Positions 10,104-20,194 of a stretch of 64,000 nucleotides of DNA are shown here, piece by piece. Source of the stretch: Margaritispora aquatica (lineage: Eukaryota > Ascomycota > Leotiomycetes > Helotiales > Discinellaceae); NCBI GenBank assembly GCA_007644065.1, contig VJWN01000003.1, forward strand, positions 248,001 through 312,000, written 5' to 3'. The notes beneath the pieces were generated by a model that did no database searches, was not told the origin of the DNA, and saw nothing but the letters and a program-made list of their open reading frames with translations. Every line of letters begins with the position of its first letter. The first letter of the stretch is position 1. The translations under genes were made by a program, and so were the position numbers.

Positions 10104-12179
10104 TCAAAGAAGACTAAACTCCCTGATCTCTATACCTGGAACTGCAGACTCGATAGTCGTTTTTTCGGCCGAGACGTTGAAGAGCTCACCATCCATGATG
10201 CCGTCCACGTAGCACCCGCCACGTATCTTGAACTTTCCTGAATCCTCGCTCGCCGGATAAAAAATGAGAGGCACATCTGCTCCAAAAAGTGTGCACACTG
10301 TATCCCCAGGTTCCATTTTCTTGGGTCCCATTCCAATGTAGCCGCGGCTGGTGAAAAAGATAGCCCTATTCCAAGAATATTTTATGGGCAATATGATGGC
10401 CTCGATGCTGACCTTTCTCATTAATTTCTGTATATCTTCGACGAAGATCCCCGCTGGATAGCTCGTATTCGTATCGTGCCACCATTGATCATCTTCTACT
10501 GCCGCTAGAAACTTCTTCGGGATTGCTACTCCATATATTTTTTTCGCAACTTCTAGCGGCAGTCTTCGTAGGTCCTCTTTATCGATAGTTTTCCCATTCG
10601 CCTCAACAAGTGAGAAAACTCTCCTCAATTCTAGGTGTGCCGGCCATTCGGAATGTTTAATATCTCTTCGAGTTCCGAAATACCAGTCTCCAATGCTGAT
10701 TGTCCGGAGCAATGTTTCTTCTAGAGAACTGCCATCGTCAAGCTGCTTCTCTGCCAGACCAATTCTCTCTGCAAAGCGACTAAGCAAACATGTAAATGTG
10801 AAGCCTCCTGCAGCTGATCTTAATTTTCTTAAGTCTTCGTGTAAAATCGTAAGATCATGAACTTCGACAACTTCATCAATAAGAGCCCCCCGAAGCTGTA
10901 ATAAAGCGCTAATACCGACTTCCAAAGCCTTCAAATCTTCACGAAACCCTTTATTAACATCATAAGTGCGTTTAAAGTTGTAATCATGCGCAGCTGAATG
11001 CCATTGAGACTCACGCCCAATGACCTTGGTCGATGGCATACCACTCCAGTCGGGCACCCAAGATGGCAAATCATCAAATAAACTATCTCTTTCACATATC
11101 GCCAGCGAGAAAAGACAATTCTCTTCCTTGATAATTGCTCGGGTGAATCGTATGTAAATATTCTCGACCGATTCCTCGTAATTTGGCTGGAAGAGGGACT
11201 GGTTCTCGAAATCAGAGAGCGCAAGAAGAGAAAATATTTTGTCGCGGGGATCAGTTGCATGCAGCTCTTCAGTTCTATAGAGTAACCGAGAGAGAAAGGT
11301 TCGGTGGTTATCTTTGAACTTAAGCCCCCATTGCTGACTCATTCTATAAGCGTTTTTACTTCGAGTTATGAGTAAGGGGACGAAGAATGATATGGCGTTG
11401 AATATACCAAGCGCACGGTAGAGCCCCTTCCACGGCATTGATCTCCCACCACAGACAACTTTAGCTCGGCGGGACAGAACAACTTCCTGAAAAGTCCAGC
11501 ATCGGTCAAACCAGGGGCGATGGGTAAAGTCACTAGCTGCCTTAACGCCCGCCAAGCTGATGTCCCCCGCTGCCAGGAGTTGCTGGAGAATACCTTGCGT
11601 CTCTATCTGCGTCCTTTTGTGCTTGCCGACATCCCACATCTGCCTCAGCGTTTCAAGAGCCAAGTCGGTAAATTCATCTGCTTCGCCAAGCCAAATAACA
11701 ACCTGTCTCGCTCCAGGATAGATATATCGCATCAGAGGAACCTGGTGTCCACGCTCTATGTGGTCGTCTTGATTGATGCAGATACCATCGATCCAAACAA
11801 TACGTGCTTCATGCTCTTTTCGTATATAACGAAGAGCAATCTCCAAGCTCGCGGTCACTCCAAGCTGCGAGTCGTGGCAATTGATGACCACATCTCGTGC
11901 TGGGTCTCCCCAAACGTATGAGAGCGCCTCATACGTATCCTTTGCGTCGGAAAGCTGACAATGCTGGAGAGTGACGGATAACGGAGATTCGAACTCTCCA
12001 GGTTCGAGAGTGAGAAGGCGAATCTCTCCTTCTTGCAAAGGCTGGTATAGGTAATTATGGTCCTGGTATATGTGCTCGCGATCGTGCCAGCCTGATGGTG
12101 ATGGTGCCAGCGTCGTGGTATCATCGACGTTGGACTTCTTCCTGATATGCCTCCATAACTTCTTGACACTCTTGGACAT
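10104..12179 (-). CDS. HET-domain (heterokaryon incompatibility) protein, 691 aa
   Basis: A single exon with an ATG at 12179 encodes a HET domain (PF06985 type). After a basic N-terminus, the first hallmark YEALSYVWG lies at residues 83-91; it is followed by RIVWIDGICINQDD, then by VVIWLGEAD, and by RPWFDRCWTFQEVVLSRRA. The central and C-terminal parts (residues about 250-691) show no recognised domain; the tail is beta-rich, with GYIGMGPKKMEPGDTVCTLF, a block typical of the C-terminus of large HET proteins. HET proteins trigger non-self recognition or programmed cell death when cells of different genotype fuse, or act in other signalling; the partner here is unknown. There are no introns, as is common in this family. 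No NLR-type repeats are present, so this is a stand-alone HET protein. Confidence 0.9.
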   Translation of the reverse strand: MSKSVKKLWRHIRKKSNVDDTTTLAPSPSGWHDREHIYQDHNYLYQPLQEGEIRLLTLEPGEFESPLSVTLQHCQLSDAKDTYEALSYVWGDPARDVVINCHDSQLGVTASLEIALRYIRKEHEARIVWIDGICINQDDHIERGHQVPLMRYIYPGARQVVIWLGEADEFTDLALETLRQMWDVGKHKRTQIETQGILQQLLAAGDISLAGVKAASDFTHRPWFDRCWTFQEVVLSRRAKVVCGGRSMPWKGLYRALGIFNAISFFVPLLITRSKNAYRMSQQWGLKFKDNHRTFLSRLLYRTEELHATDPRDKIFSLLALSDFENQSLFQPNYEESVENIYIRFTRAIIKEENCLFSLAICERDSLFDDLPSWVPDWSGMPSTKVIGRESQWHSAAHDYNFKRTYDVNKGFREDLKALEVGISALLQLRGALIDEVVEVHDLTILHEDLRKLRSAAGGFTFTCLLSRFAERIGLAEKQLDDGSSLEETLLRTISIGDWYFGTRRDIKHSEWPAHLELRRVFSLVEANGKTIDKEDLRRLPLEVAKKIYGVAIPKKFLAAVEDDQWWHDTNTSYPAGIFVEDIQKLMRKVSIEAIILPIKYSWNRAIFFTSRGYIGMGPKKMEPGDTVCTLFGADVPLIFYPASEDSGKFKIRGGCYVDGIMDGELFNVSAEKTTIESAVPGIEIREFSLL

Positions 12180-12772
12180 GTTATACTTTGAAGGCTAGAG
12201 GATCAAGCGTTGAAAAGGCAGAATAATAGCAACTCGAATAACGATGTGAGATTTAGCTGAATTCTGGAATGAGGCTGAGAGATGTGCTGTGTTGTATATT
12301 GTCAGGAAGCAATCCAAGCCACAATCGCCCGCACTACTCGAGGAACCCAAATGAACCGAATAGAACGAATCGGGCTGCGTGGACGACAAAAAGCAAAACA
12401 ACTCGACGCTCTGTTGAACCAGATGTGAAACTTTAGTATAGCAGCGGAGATCACATTGAAAATGTGAGTAGAGATAAAAGTCCGTGCCGTGTGTACACCA
12501 GACTTTAGAATTGTATTGAATTGGTAGGTACCGTTACTAATTATTAGGGAATGTTCTTTTTGGATTGTGGTGGGAATTGAGAGTTATAAGAACAATTAGG
12601 TGGAATTTTGGAGTGTTTCATGATTTTATAAGTTACCTTGGTAGATCTTGTTTTACTCATATCTGAGATACACTTTCATTCGGTTATTTATTGTGAATAC
12701 AGTAAGGCTCACACTTACTCGCTCAGAGACATCTCTCACCAACCAGAGTTAGTTTTACAGACAAAGAGAGAC
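12180..12772. other. Intergenic: HET gene promoter, SprT-like gene 3' flank
   Basis: No coding region is supported. Short open frames on both strands have no motif. The stretch is AT-rich from about 12500 to 12660. Confidence 0.4.
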
Positions 12773-13633
12773 TTACATGACAGTGCAAAGAACCATCCTC
12801 GGTCTATCCTCCTCAGCCAACTCCGACAGCTCATCCACATCACGATATGCCATGCCCCACCTCTCAAACTGCTCCTCCCTCGACTGCCACCGCATCGTCT
12901 TCATCTCGAGTATCACACCCGTCTCGACATCAAAGTTGACATCCCAACTCACCTCCCTCGCCAGCGACTCCTGAATCACACTCATGGGATTCGCCCACGT
13001 CGCCCCATGGCCAGAACAGCCCGCACCACCTCTCCTGCTCTTCTTATTCCTCCGACAGCGCCGGCACTCGCAGCTGTAGATGCTCAGAAAGCCGTGTAGC
13101 ATCTCGTGAATCAACGTATCGATGTACGCACCGGGATTATCGCCGTCCGGGTTGCCGCTCTGGTAGAGATTCACGTTGATGGTGCGCAGCACGGGTGCGT
13201 AGTTTCCATCGTCGAGCGGACCGTCGGAGAAGACTTTGATGGTGGTATAAGAGCTCCGCTGTCCGCCCAGGCCGCTGAAGAAGTAGGCTCTGTCAATGAC
13301 GTGGAACCAGGCGTTGAGAAGTCTGAGAACTCCGCGTTGGATTCGCGCGGCCTTGATGGGCCGACGGATGAACTTCAGATCCTCGCGGCTGAAGATTTCT
13401 GACGTTTCTCTGCGGGCGTTTTGACAAAGAGCTCGTGCGAGGTCTTTGTCGTTGTAGCGGTGCGATCCTATTCTGGGGAACTCGTCTTGAATCTGGGGGT
13501 GGCCTTTACCGGTCTCGCCTCTGCTTTGACTTTTGCCATTTGACTTACTCTTGCTCTTGCCGTGGCTTGAGCTTTTGCTGCTGCTTGAGTGACTCTTGCT
13601 CCTACGGCTTTTGGATTTGTGATTGGAAGGCAT
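12773..13633 (-). CDS. SprT-like zinc metalloprotease domain protein, 286 aa
   Basis: This is a single exon with an ATG at 13633. Residues 1-45 form a low-complexity Ser/Lys/His tail (SKSHSSSSKSSSHGKSKSKS). The globular part carries the zinc-protease motif HEMLH at residues 176-180 inside DTLIHEMLHGFL, then a Cys/Arg-rich loop with CECRRCRRN, and a further His in SGHGATW near residue 209. This spacing fits the SprT-like family (HExxH plus a downstream H), represented by SPRTN/Wss1-type proteases that act on DNA-protein crosslinks; however, many fungal SprT-like proteins have no known role. The basic N-terminus could bind nucleic acid or act as a nuclear signal. All catalytic residues look intact. 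Neighbours give no functional hint. Confidence 0.8.
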   Translation of the reverse strand: MPSNHKSKSRRSKSHSSSSKSSSHGKSKSKSNGKSQSRGETGKGHPQIQDEFPRIGSHRYNDKDLARALCQNARRETSEIFSREDLKFIRRPIKAARIQRGVLRLLNAWFHVIDRAYFFSGLGGQRSSYTTIKVFSDGPLDDGNYAPVLRTINVNLYQSGNPDGDNPGAYIDTLIHEMLHGFLSIYSCECRRCRRNKKSRRGGAGCSGHGATWANPMSVIQESLAREVSWDVNFDVETGVILEMKTMRWQSREEQFERWGMAYRDVDELSELAEEDRPRMVLCTVM

Positions 13634-14171
13634 CTTCCCTGTTGGCTGTTAGCAAATAAGGGATTTGACTGACCTTTATTCTTGGTGTAAATGTAGAATG
13701 CTGTAAGATTTTGCGTAGAGCTCTTGATAAGTTGCTGTCGAAGCTTCGAAGCTGCTTATATATACGGAGTTCGAGAACAAAGTCATTGAAGGACAGTCTC
13801 GCTATACATTGAAGGAACAAAGACCTGTTTCTTCAATGACACAATCTCTTGTGAAGCATCTTTGTTCCATGGAGCAAGCAAGCACTTTGTGGGTTGGTCT
13901 ACTATTCTGCTAAACAGGCCACTTGACTCGAGCTATCGAGTCTAACAATACCCACCATAAACTTGAAATTCATTTCAATTTGAATTTGACACCTCTGCTG
14001 AATCTCAACTATGGGTCTTGCATAGGTAAGCGAAAAAGCCAGATCACATGTCTTGACTAGGCAGCATCCAGTATACAACCTTCTCGTGAACATTCTACTG
14101 ACACATCTTCTGCTTATCTTGAAATATCATAAACACAGAGTAATACCAAATAAACTAAAAATCCAATAAGA
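13634..14171. other. Divergent promoter region
   Basis: This 538-base stretch separates the minus-strand SprT-like gene from the plus-strand unknown gene, so both promoters should lie here. No specific site was recognised. Confidence 0.4.
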
Positions 14172-14972
14172 ATGTCGGAAAAAGCATCACCAAGAACAAA
14201 GCCTAAAATCACGCTTAGCCTCACAACCACTTCATCAACACCAACGCCAACAATATCACTTAGCTCAACCACCTCGCCCCTCACATTAATCTTAACCATC
14301 ACGGTCCAACACCACACTTACATAACAGCACATTCCCACCAGAACATCCTCGCCAGTGTGCCCCTCCACGGACAAGGCATCGAGAAATACCTAGATTTCA
14401 TAGCGCTCACGCCCCTACACGACGACATACTCGCCTCCGATCCTTTGGAAAAAAAGAGCCAGTATATAGAACAGAATTCCAGGAGAGAAGAGAACATAGA
14501 CGAAGCGAACCCCCTCTTCCTTCGCTGGGCCAACTACCAAGATTTCCACCATCTCTCCCCCTCCCGGCCGACCACCAATCTGTTGTCTTTAGGTCCATTC
14601 CCCATCCCAATCGTCCCGATCCCAACACCTCCCACAAATCGGACCAAAGACGCCGATGGCCGCTGGGACTTCTCGTTTCCCTCTCCTCCAATCATCCATC
14701 CAGAGCAAAAGTTTAACTGGGGTGTCATTCCTGAACTCGAAGAGGGAGTCGAGTATGAGGTCAGATTGAAAGAGGGGATGCAGGTGAAATGGTGGAAGGA
14801 AGGCTCGAGAGACGATCATCTGGAGCTGTATGCTGAGCATAGTAATTGGGTTTTGGCGAAGCTTTTGGGTAGGGTATTTCAACCTTGGAAGGGAAGTCCG
14901 GTTTTGGCGGAGGAAGAGTGGATTGAGCTTGAAGTTGTAGGCGAAGGGGTGAAGGTTAGTGTAGTTGCGTAG
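14172..14972 (+). CDS. Hypothetical protein, 266 aa
   Basis: A single open frame starts at an ATG at 14172. The N-terminal 40 residues are Thr/Ser/Pro-rich. The rest looks soluble, with a Pro-rich loop (GPFPIPIVPIPTPP) in the middle and a more ordered C-terminal half, for example GVEYEVRLKEGMQVKWWKEG. This alternation resembles fungal-specific proteins with a beta-sandwich-like region, but I recognise no named family. There is no signal peptide and no membrane helix. It is transcribed away from the SprT-like gene. The next gene starts only 180 bases downstream on the same strand. Confidence 0.65.
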   Translation: MSEKASPRTKPKITLSLTTTSSTPTPTISLSSTTSPLTLILTITVQHHTYITAHSHQNILASVPLHGQGIEKYLDFIALTPLHDDILASDPLEKKSQYIEQNSRREENIDEANPLFLRWANYQDFHHLSPSRPTTNLLSLGPFPIPIVPIPTPPTNRTKDADGRWDFSFPSPPIIHPEQKFNWGVIPELEEGVEYEVRLKEGMQVKWWKEGSRDDHLELYAEHSNWVLAKLLGRVFQPWKGSPVLAEEEWIELEVVGEGVKVSVVA

Positions 14973-15151
14973 ATCTGGGAATTTGTGACCATGGTGATCT
15001 GTGGTGGCCAAATCTACCTAGCTACCTCAGAGCACAGGAGGACAAGGAGAATCACATGATTCACCGCCCCATAATTGCCGTATTGCCTCGCTTTGTGCTT
15101 TTGTTCGACTCCTACTCATCAACAGGAAACTACCGATACAACAGCATCAAG

Positions 15152-16801
15152 ATGGCTTCCTCTGAATCTGTCGAAGAGCTTCTCACAATGGAGACGAACA
15201 TGCAAAGTCTGAAGAATTTGACAATTCTTCCAGATCTCGTCACTCCTGAACTAAATTCCACGAACACCAACCAACAAGATGAAGACGCATATGCAGATCC
15301 AAGCCTCAAACAGCGGCCTGCAAGCATCTTCACAGCTCCCACCGAAGTCCTCCTCAAGATCTTCCTCTGTACCAAAGGCGACTCACCAGGCGACACCATC
15401 GACTCCTTCAGCCTCAAGCAGATACAGAACATCCGCCTGACCTGCTCGCGTTTCCATGAGATCAGCTCGCACCTCTTGATCCCTACGCTCTCTGTTCGGC
15501 CACACCTTGCATCCCTCTCACGTCTCGAGAGCTTGAGTAGCCATCCGCTGATCAGCCGCGGTGTCAAAGTCGTGCGTGTCGGCGTCGCCTTCTACGATTA
15601 TGGAATCGCCTTCTGTAAGGGAGAATTTGCGCATGCAATCGGGCGGAGATTGGAGAAGAGAATAAAGGCCATCAAGAGACATAGGGAAGGTGAAGAAACA
15701 GCAGAGATGGAACTTGTAACTCCAACGGGACACAAGGACTTGCATGAGTTCCAGGAGTATTTGCAACATATCGGTTACTCAGATGCTACAGCTCGGACTC
15801 GTCTCGGCGCATCACATCATCTAACAATGTTTGCTAAGATGTACCATGAGTACGGAGCGCGGTTTAAGGCGCAGCAGGACATGCTGCTAGATGGCTCATT
15901 TGTCCGTGCGATTGCCGAAGCGTTCAAGAGAATGCCTACTACGACTATACTCGATATCTCAGATTCTGACTTCAGCTCCATGGAAGAATCAAATGACTGT
16001 TTATTAGGCAGAGCTCAATTCGACGAGGAGGCTGTATTGCGAAGCTTACTTGCTCCAATTTCGTGGGAAGATTCCGACAGAGTAATCAATAAATCAATCT
16101 CATCTCTAGCTTTCAAACTACCGATTGCCATACACCAAGCAGGAAATTCTCTCCTGGGAATCAGGTACCGACTTACCCCACCATTCGATCCCACGGTTTT
16201 GGGTCCCAGTAAAGAGGAAGTCATAGCTCTCAAGGCTGCGACACAGGAATTGAAGGAGTTCGAATTGTTGTTTGAGAGCGATGTCAAGAAGTTAAATTGG
16301 CCGGTCCAGTTCGGGTTCGGACTGAATGGTATCCGAGACTGGGTTTGTGCTATGGTGGACACCGAGTCGCTCACAAAATTGAGCATTGTGGTTGAATCTT
16401 GTAGATCGACCAATCTCTTTCTGAACTTTGGACGGGTGCTAAATCTGCGCCCAAGACATAAGTTGACTTCGCTCAAACTGTATGGCGTGCCTATCAAACT
16501 CAAGTCATTGGAAACCTTCACAGCTGGTCTTCAAGCCCCGTATCCACGCATGCATCTCCATTATATCCATCTGCTAGATCGGACGTGGTCTGATGCTTTT
16601 GAGCTATTGAAGGGAAAGTTTGATGAGCAAAGTGAGTTGAGATATGTTGTTGGAGGGGAGTGTTTCGTTTTGACAGAGGCTGGGAATCTTTTCTTTTTTG
16701 GGGAAGATAACTTCGCCGAGGCGTATGCTAGAGGCGAAAGGCAAGTGAACATATTGAAGAAGCTGCTGTATGAATATGCAGAATCATCAGATGATGAATA
16801 A
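15152..16801 (+). CDS. F-box-like protein, 549 aa
   Basis: I chose the ATG at 15152 (MASSES); an in-frame ATG at 15056 would add 32 residues of unlikely composition. Residues about 60-115 look like an F-box: APTEVLLKIFL, then IQNIRLTCSRFHEISSHLL, matching the usual L-P-x-E-I-x-x-I start and the V-C-R/L-T-C-S-R-F end. The rest has scattered Leu-rich segments (LTSLKLYGVPIKLKSLETF), as in fungal F-box proteins with degenerate leucine-rich repeats. F-box proteins recruit substrates to SCF ubiquitin ligases; the substrate is unknown. The C-terminus is acidic. The gene is a single exon and its 3' end faces the Clr2-type gene. Confidence 0.75.
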   Translation: MASSESVEELLTMETNMQSLKNLTILPDLVTPELNSTNTNQQDEDAYADPSLKQRPASIFTAPTEVLLKIFLCTKGDSPGDTIDSFSLKQIQNIRLTCSRFHEISSHLLIPTLSVRPHLASLSRLESLSSHPLISRGVKVVRVGVAFYDYGIAFCKGEFAHAIGRRLEKRIKAIKRHREGEETAEMELVTPTGHKDLHEFQEYLQHIGYSDATARTRLGASHHLTMFAKMYHEYGARFKAQQDMLLDGSFVRAIAEAFKRMPTTTILDISDSDFSSMEESNDCLLGRAQFDEEAVLRSLLAPISWEDSDRVINKSISSLAFKLPIAIHQAGNSLLGIRYRLTPPFDPTVLGPSKEEVIALKAATQELKEFELLFESDVKKLNWPVQFGFGLNGIRDWVCAMVDTESLTKLSIVVESCRSTNLFLNFGRVLNLRPRHKLTSLKLYGVPIKLKSLETFTAGLQAPYPRMHLHYIHLLDRTWSDAFELLKGKFDEQSELRYVVGGECFVLTEAGNLFFFGEDNFAEAYARGERQVNILKKLLYEYAESSDDE

Positions 16802-17255
16802 AGGGGATCGAGGGAGCGAGAGTGCAATGAAGCTCCACCTTGTGGGACCTATTGCGACATGGGGTAGGCATACTGTAATGAATGGAGAATAGATTGCCAG
16901 TGTGGCAAATCCAAGACAAATAGAAGAAAGTCAAGAAAAACAGACATTCGAAATCTCGTCCACTTGGCTGTATGCAAAGGCATGGAAAGCAGGCCAACGT
17001 TGAACACGCTGGTAAGAACTGAGATGTTTACACAATTGAAACCTGGGTCGGAATGATATGCTGATTTTGTTACCGAAGACGGCCAAATGGGTATCTAGAA
17101 AGTGCCTCCCTGAGCCCTGAATACAACCAACCATGTTATAATCTCCGTACGCCGTGTTTAGATGCTGAGCAAGTATTGCTAAATAGACCTGTTTGAGAAA
17201 CACCATGAGCATTGTTTCATATCTCGTAACTCATACCTCATGGATTTGAAGCCAA
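16802..17255. other. Convergent intergenic region
   Basis: This lies between two 3' ends (F-box-like gene on plus, Clr2-type gene on minus). It should hold both terminators; nothing specific is visible. Confidence 0.4.
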
Positions 17256-19110
17256 TTACATCCCATAAAAGTCTTGGTTCGGATCGAGATTCATGAATTG
17301 ATCAAGGTCGCTGTTGACAAAGCCTTCCATGCCCATGTTCTGGTCTGGAAATTGATTGTCGGCAGCTGAACCATCAAGACCTCGTGAAACCTTGAAGTCG
17401 GCTGGAACAGCCGCGCCCAAGGTGTCTTTTCTATTCTTTTTTCGTTCCTCCGGGATCTTATTGTTGTCTCTACGACCATTCATCCATGCGCCTACATCAC
17501 CTACTTTGCCACTTGTGACATCCTCTTGATACTTTTCAGCACCTCGTAGAATGGGAAGTAGTGTCCGAGTTTCATACCAGCGGCCTTTGACGTCAGCTAA
17601 CTCTTTGCGAGCAGCCGGCTCAAGCAATCGCCACTCGTACCAGATTCCTCGCCTAGCGTTATCGGCCACTTCATTCCTGAAGCGAAGGTCTGCAACCATT
17701 CGTGGAGGTAGATCGGGTGTTGGCCATTGAGAACGATTCCTATAGGGCATGGGCATCTCTACAAATTTATACACATCGCCGATGAATGTGACTGTGGATG
17801 AGGGTAATGTGCGTTCAATCATCTTCTGAATGATGAGAACAATCATATCAGGATTGCCAGCAGGTGCAAGAGGAACTCGGAGACGGACAGGCTCGCCAAC
17901 CCAGACTTTCTCAGCTCCCAAAAACATTCCATTGTAGTGTACCTCTCCTGGATTGGCAAGTGCACCCTCGTTCCGGTCAAATAGAGAGTAGCTTGCATCA
18001 ATTACTTTGGCGGAGAGAATGCTACCATCGACAACATAGTCTCGATGCTTCCCATCATCATAGTCACCTCGAGTGACTTTATCCCACGGAACACTGTTAT
18101 AGTGATAATCCTTGATTGCGAGAAGGGTAGTATTAGGCACACTCCATGCAAGCCAGGGTCGCAAAGAAGTCTCATCATCCTTCACGATAGGTAGTTGGGG
18201 TTGATATGGATTTGAAAGAGGTTGGATCAGGTAGCGAGAACGACCATTGAGTAGCCCACGTTTTCCAATAACACCCAGTCTCCAATTGGCTCCATTGTTG
18301 AACCAAGTAACCTCTCCAGGACGATATAAATATTTACCGTTGGGATCCGCATCCGACTTCTGTTCTTGTGATCGTACAGCGATTGTGGGAGCTGGAGCGG
18401 GAGTCGGTCGAGACTGTGCAGGTGCTGGAGCTGACATTTGTGGAGTGATGGTTCTGGAGATTGGTGTTTGTGCAGCCATAAACTTGACTGGAGGTTTAGT
18501 AGCAACTTCCTCGACGATATCTTCCTCGCCCTTCTTTGGATCTGGTGAACAAATCTTGCACGAGCAGTTTCTGTCGTCGCCTTCGACATCAGTTGATAGC
18601 CACAATACGTGTGGAAAAAAGTCCGCTGGGCTTCGAAAACGCTTCTTTCGACCTTGCGGATGTCCATAGAGGTAGGAGTCTTGTCGTTCGTACATTCCTG
18701 CAGCATGCTTCCCCTTCTCCTTCTTCTTATCGTCCGCCGTTTGTTTGACATTGTATTTGAGATGCTCCCAGAGAATGTAGTGTTCAGGAAGCTCTGAAAG
18801 AATGTAGTTCCTGTCTGCGTATTGTCAACTTCACCTGAACACCCACGTCGAATAGCTGTGAACCTCACTCACCAGCATGTGCTTCCCTTCCAAGCTGCTG
18901 CATCAGCATTCCGCCTAGTTTCCGACGCCAATCGACTGCCTTAGGATCATCGTCCGCCAGGCGTTTGTAGCAATCAACATTGCCATTGCTGTCTGGCTTG
19001 TCACTGAGTTGTTCTGCGGTGGGCTGGTTAGGCTCTTTGATTCCCGACTTTGTGATGACTTCGAGTTGTCCATCTGATCTACAGACAGTGACTGGGTAAA
19101 AAGGCGCCAT
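17256..19110 (-). CDS. clr2: Clr2-type transcriptional silencing factor
   Basis: Exon 1 (19110 to about 18873) ends at a clean donor after GREAHAG; exon 2 resumes at DRNYILSELPEHYILWEHLK near 18815. The text YLYGHPQGRKKRFRSPADFF, the following FPHVLWLSTD and the cysteine group NCSCKIC are hallmarks of the Clr2 N-terminal domain; the later part (KYLYRPGEVTWFNNGANWRL through RMVADLRFRNEVADNA) fits the Clr2 C-terminal transcription-silencing domain. In fission yeast, Clr2 is a subunit of SHREC, the histone-deacetylase and remodelling complex that silences heterochromatin. A Pro/Ala-rich linker (APAPAQSRPTPAPAPT) separates the two halves. The Asn/Asp/Met-rich C-terminus is not conserved in my memory of the family. 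A SNF2-family ATPase gene lies 2.3 kb away. The family call rests on recalled motifs, not on a search. Confidence 0.8.
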
Positions 19111-19905
19111 TTCAGATTAATTGATAAAACTCCATTCGCAAGCTGGCGGACACTAGTCTGAAGGAAAAAGAACTTGCATGGTGATTCAAGAAGTGAGTTT
19201 GGTCTGGGAGAAGTACATTGTATACAGGGGTTCGGGAAATGCTATGGCCTGGGGTGGATTATCTTTGAGCCGAGGCCGAATCTAATCATGACAACACTCT
19301 TGCCAGGAGATTTTTGTCAACATATCTGAGAGATTCAGTACACTTTAGAATGGTTTGTAGTATCAATTTCTTAGTGGTAGTCTGAAGATTTTCACTTTCA
19401 TTTCGTGATTTTAAAGTCTGTCGCGACATCCTGTATTATGTCAAAAAGTGAATGACACAGGCTTGCATAAATGATGTACTTGGATTAATGTACTCTTCTC
19501 TTCGCTAAAGTGCTTCATGATTGACGATTTTACAACAATGGATTCTCGGAAGAACATCGTATTTCGATCAAGTGAATTGATATGTGATGCGAATCACTTG
19601 CTAAACAGTTGTAGTTTATTTTGCTGGGAGAAGCATTATGAATCGCAATCACTACATAGAAAGAGTAGAAGAAGAAAACTATGAATCACAAGTAGTAGAG
19701 TACTCGAGATATGCCACAAGGTTGGTGATTGTAGAGGCGCCAATCTGAAGTATATAATCTTCCTAGATTTCAATCTTTGAACTCCAATACTTCATACCAT
19801 CATCAACACTCTTGAGCCTTAAGCCAACACTATCGCAAAAATCCTCCATATCACTAGAACCAAAGATTTCATACAAGACATCCAATCTCACCCTTGGAAA
19901 ACAAA
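19111..19905. other. Divergent promoter region
   Basis: This separates the minus-strand Clr2-type gene from the small plus-strand zinc-ribbon gene. No coding region or repeat was recognised. Confidence 0.4.
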
Positions 19906-20194
19906 ATGCAGTTCTCTACAATCCTCGATTTCATTCTCGGAAAGGCCCAGACTTCAACCGTAGGATTACATCTTTCATTATCTAATTTCGCGTTTGGAAT
20001 ACCGAAACTAACCTGGCACTAGCCTGACACCATGGTCGATAGCGATTATGAGGGCAAATGGGCATGTATCAATGTGGGCTGTTATAGAAAAACCATGGCC
20101 CCGAATTCAGCCTGCGTCAGTTGTCAAGTAAGGCCCTCTGTTCACCATTATTGATTGATGATTTGCTAAGATGATCCAGTTGGCGAACTTTTAG
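19906..20194 (+). CDS. Candidate 57-aa zinc-ribbon protein, three exons
   Basis: This short gene is built from three exons: 19906-19959, 20023-20127 and 20180-20194. The introns are GT-AG, with a CTAAC box 11 bases before the first acceptor and a CTAAG box before the second. The spliced frame is open from ATG to TAG and 57 residues long. Its core is GKWACINVGCYRKTMAPNSA followed by CVSC: a W-x-C-x4-C-x10-C-x2-C arrangement resembling RanBP2-type or similar small zinc ribbons, which bind RNA, ubiquitin or other proteins. No partner is known. The small size, clean splice signals and ordered cysteines support a real gene; transcript evidence would settle it. Alternative 3' exons farther downstream (for example from 20508) cannot be excluded. 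Confidence 0.45.
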
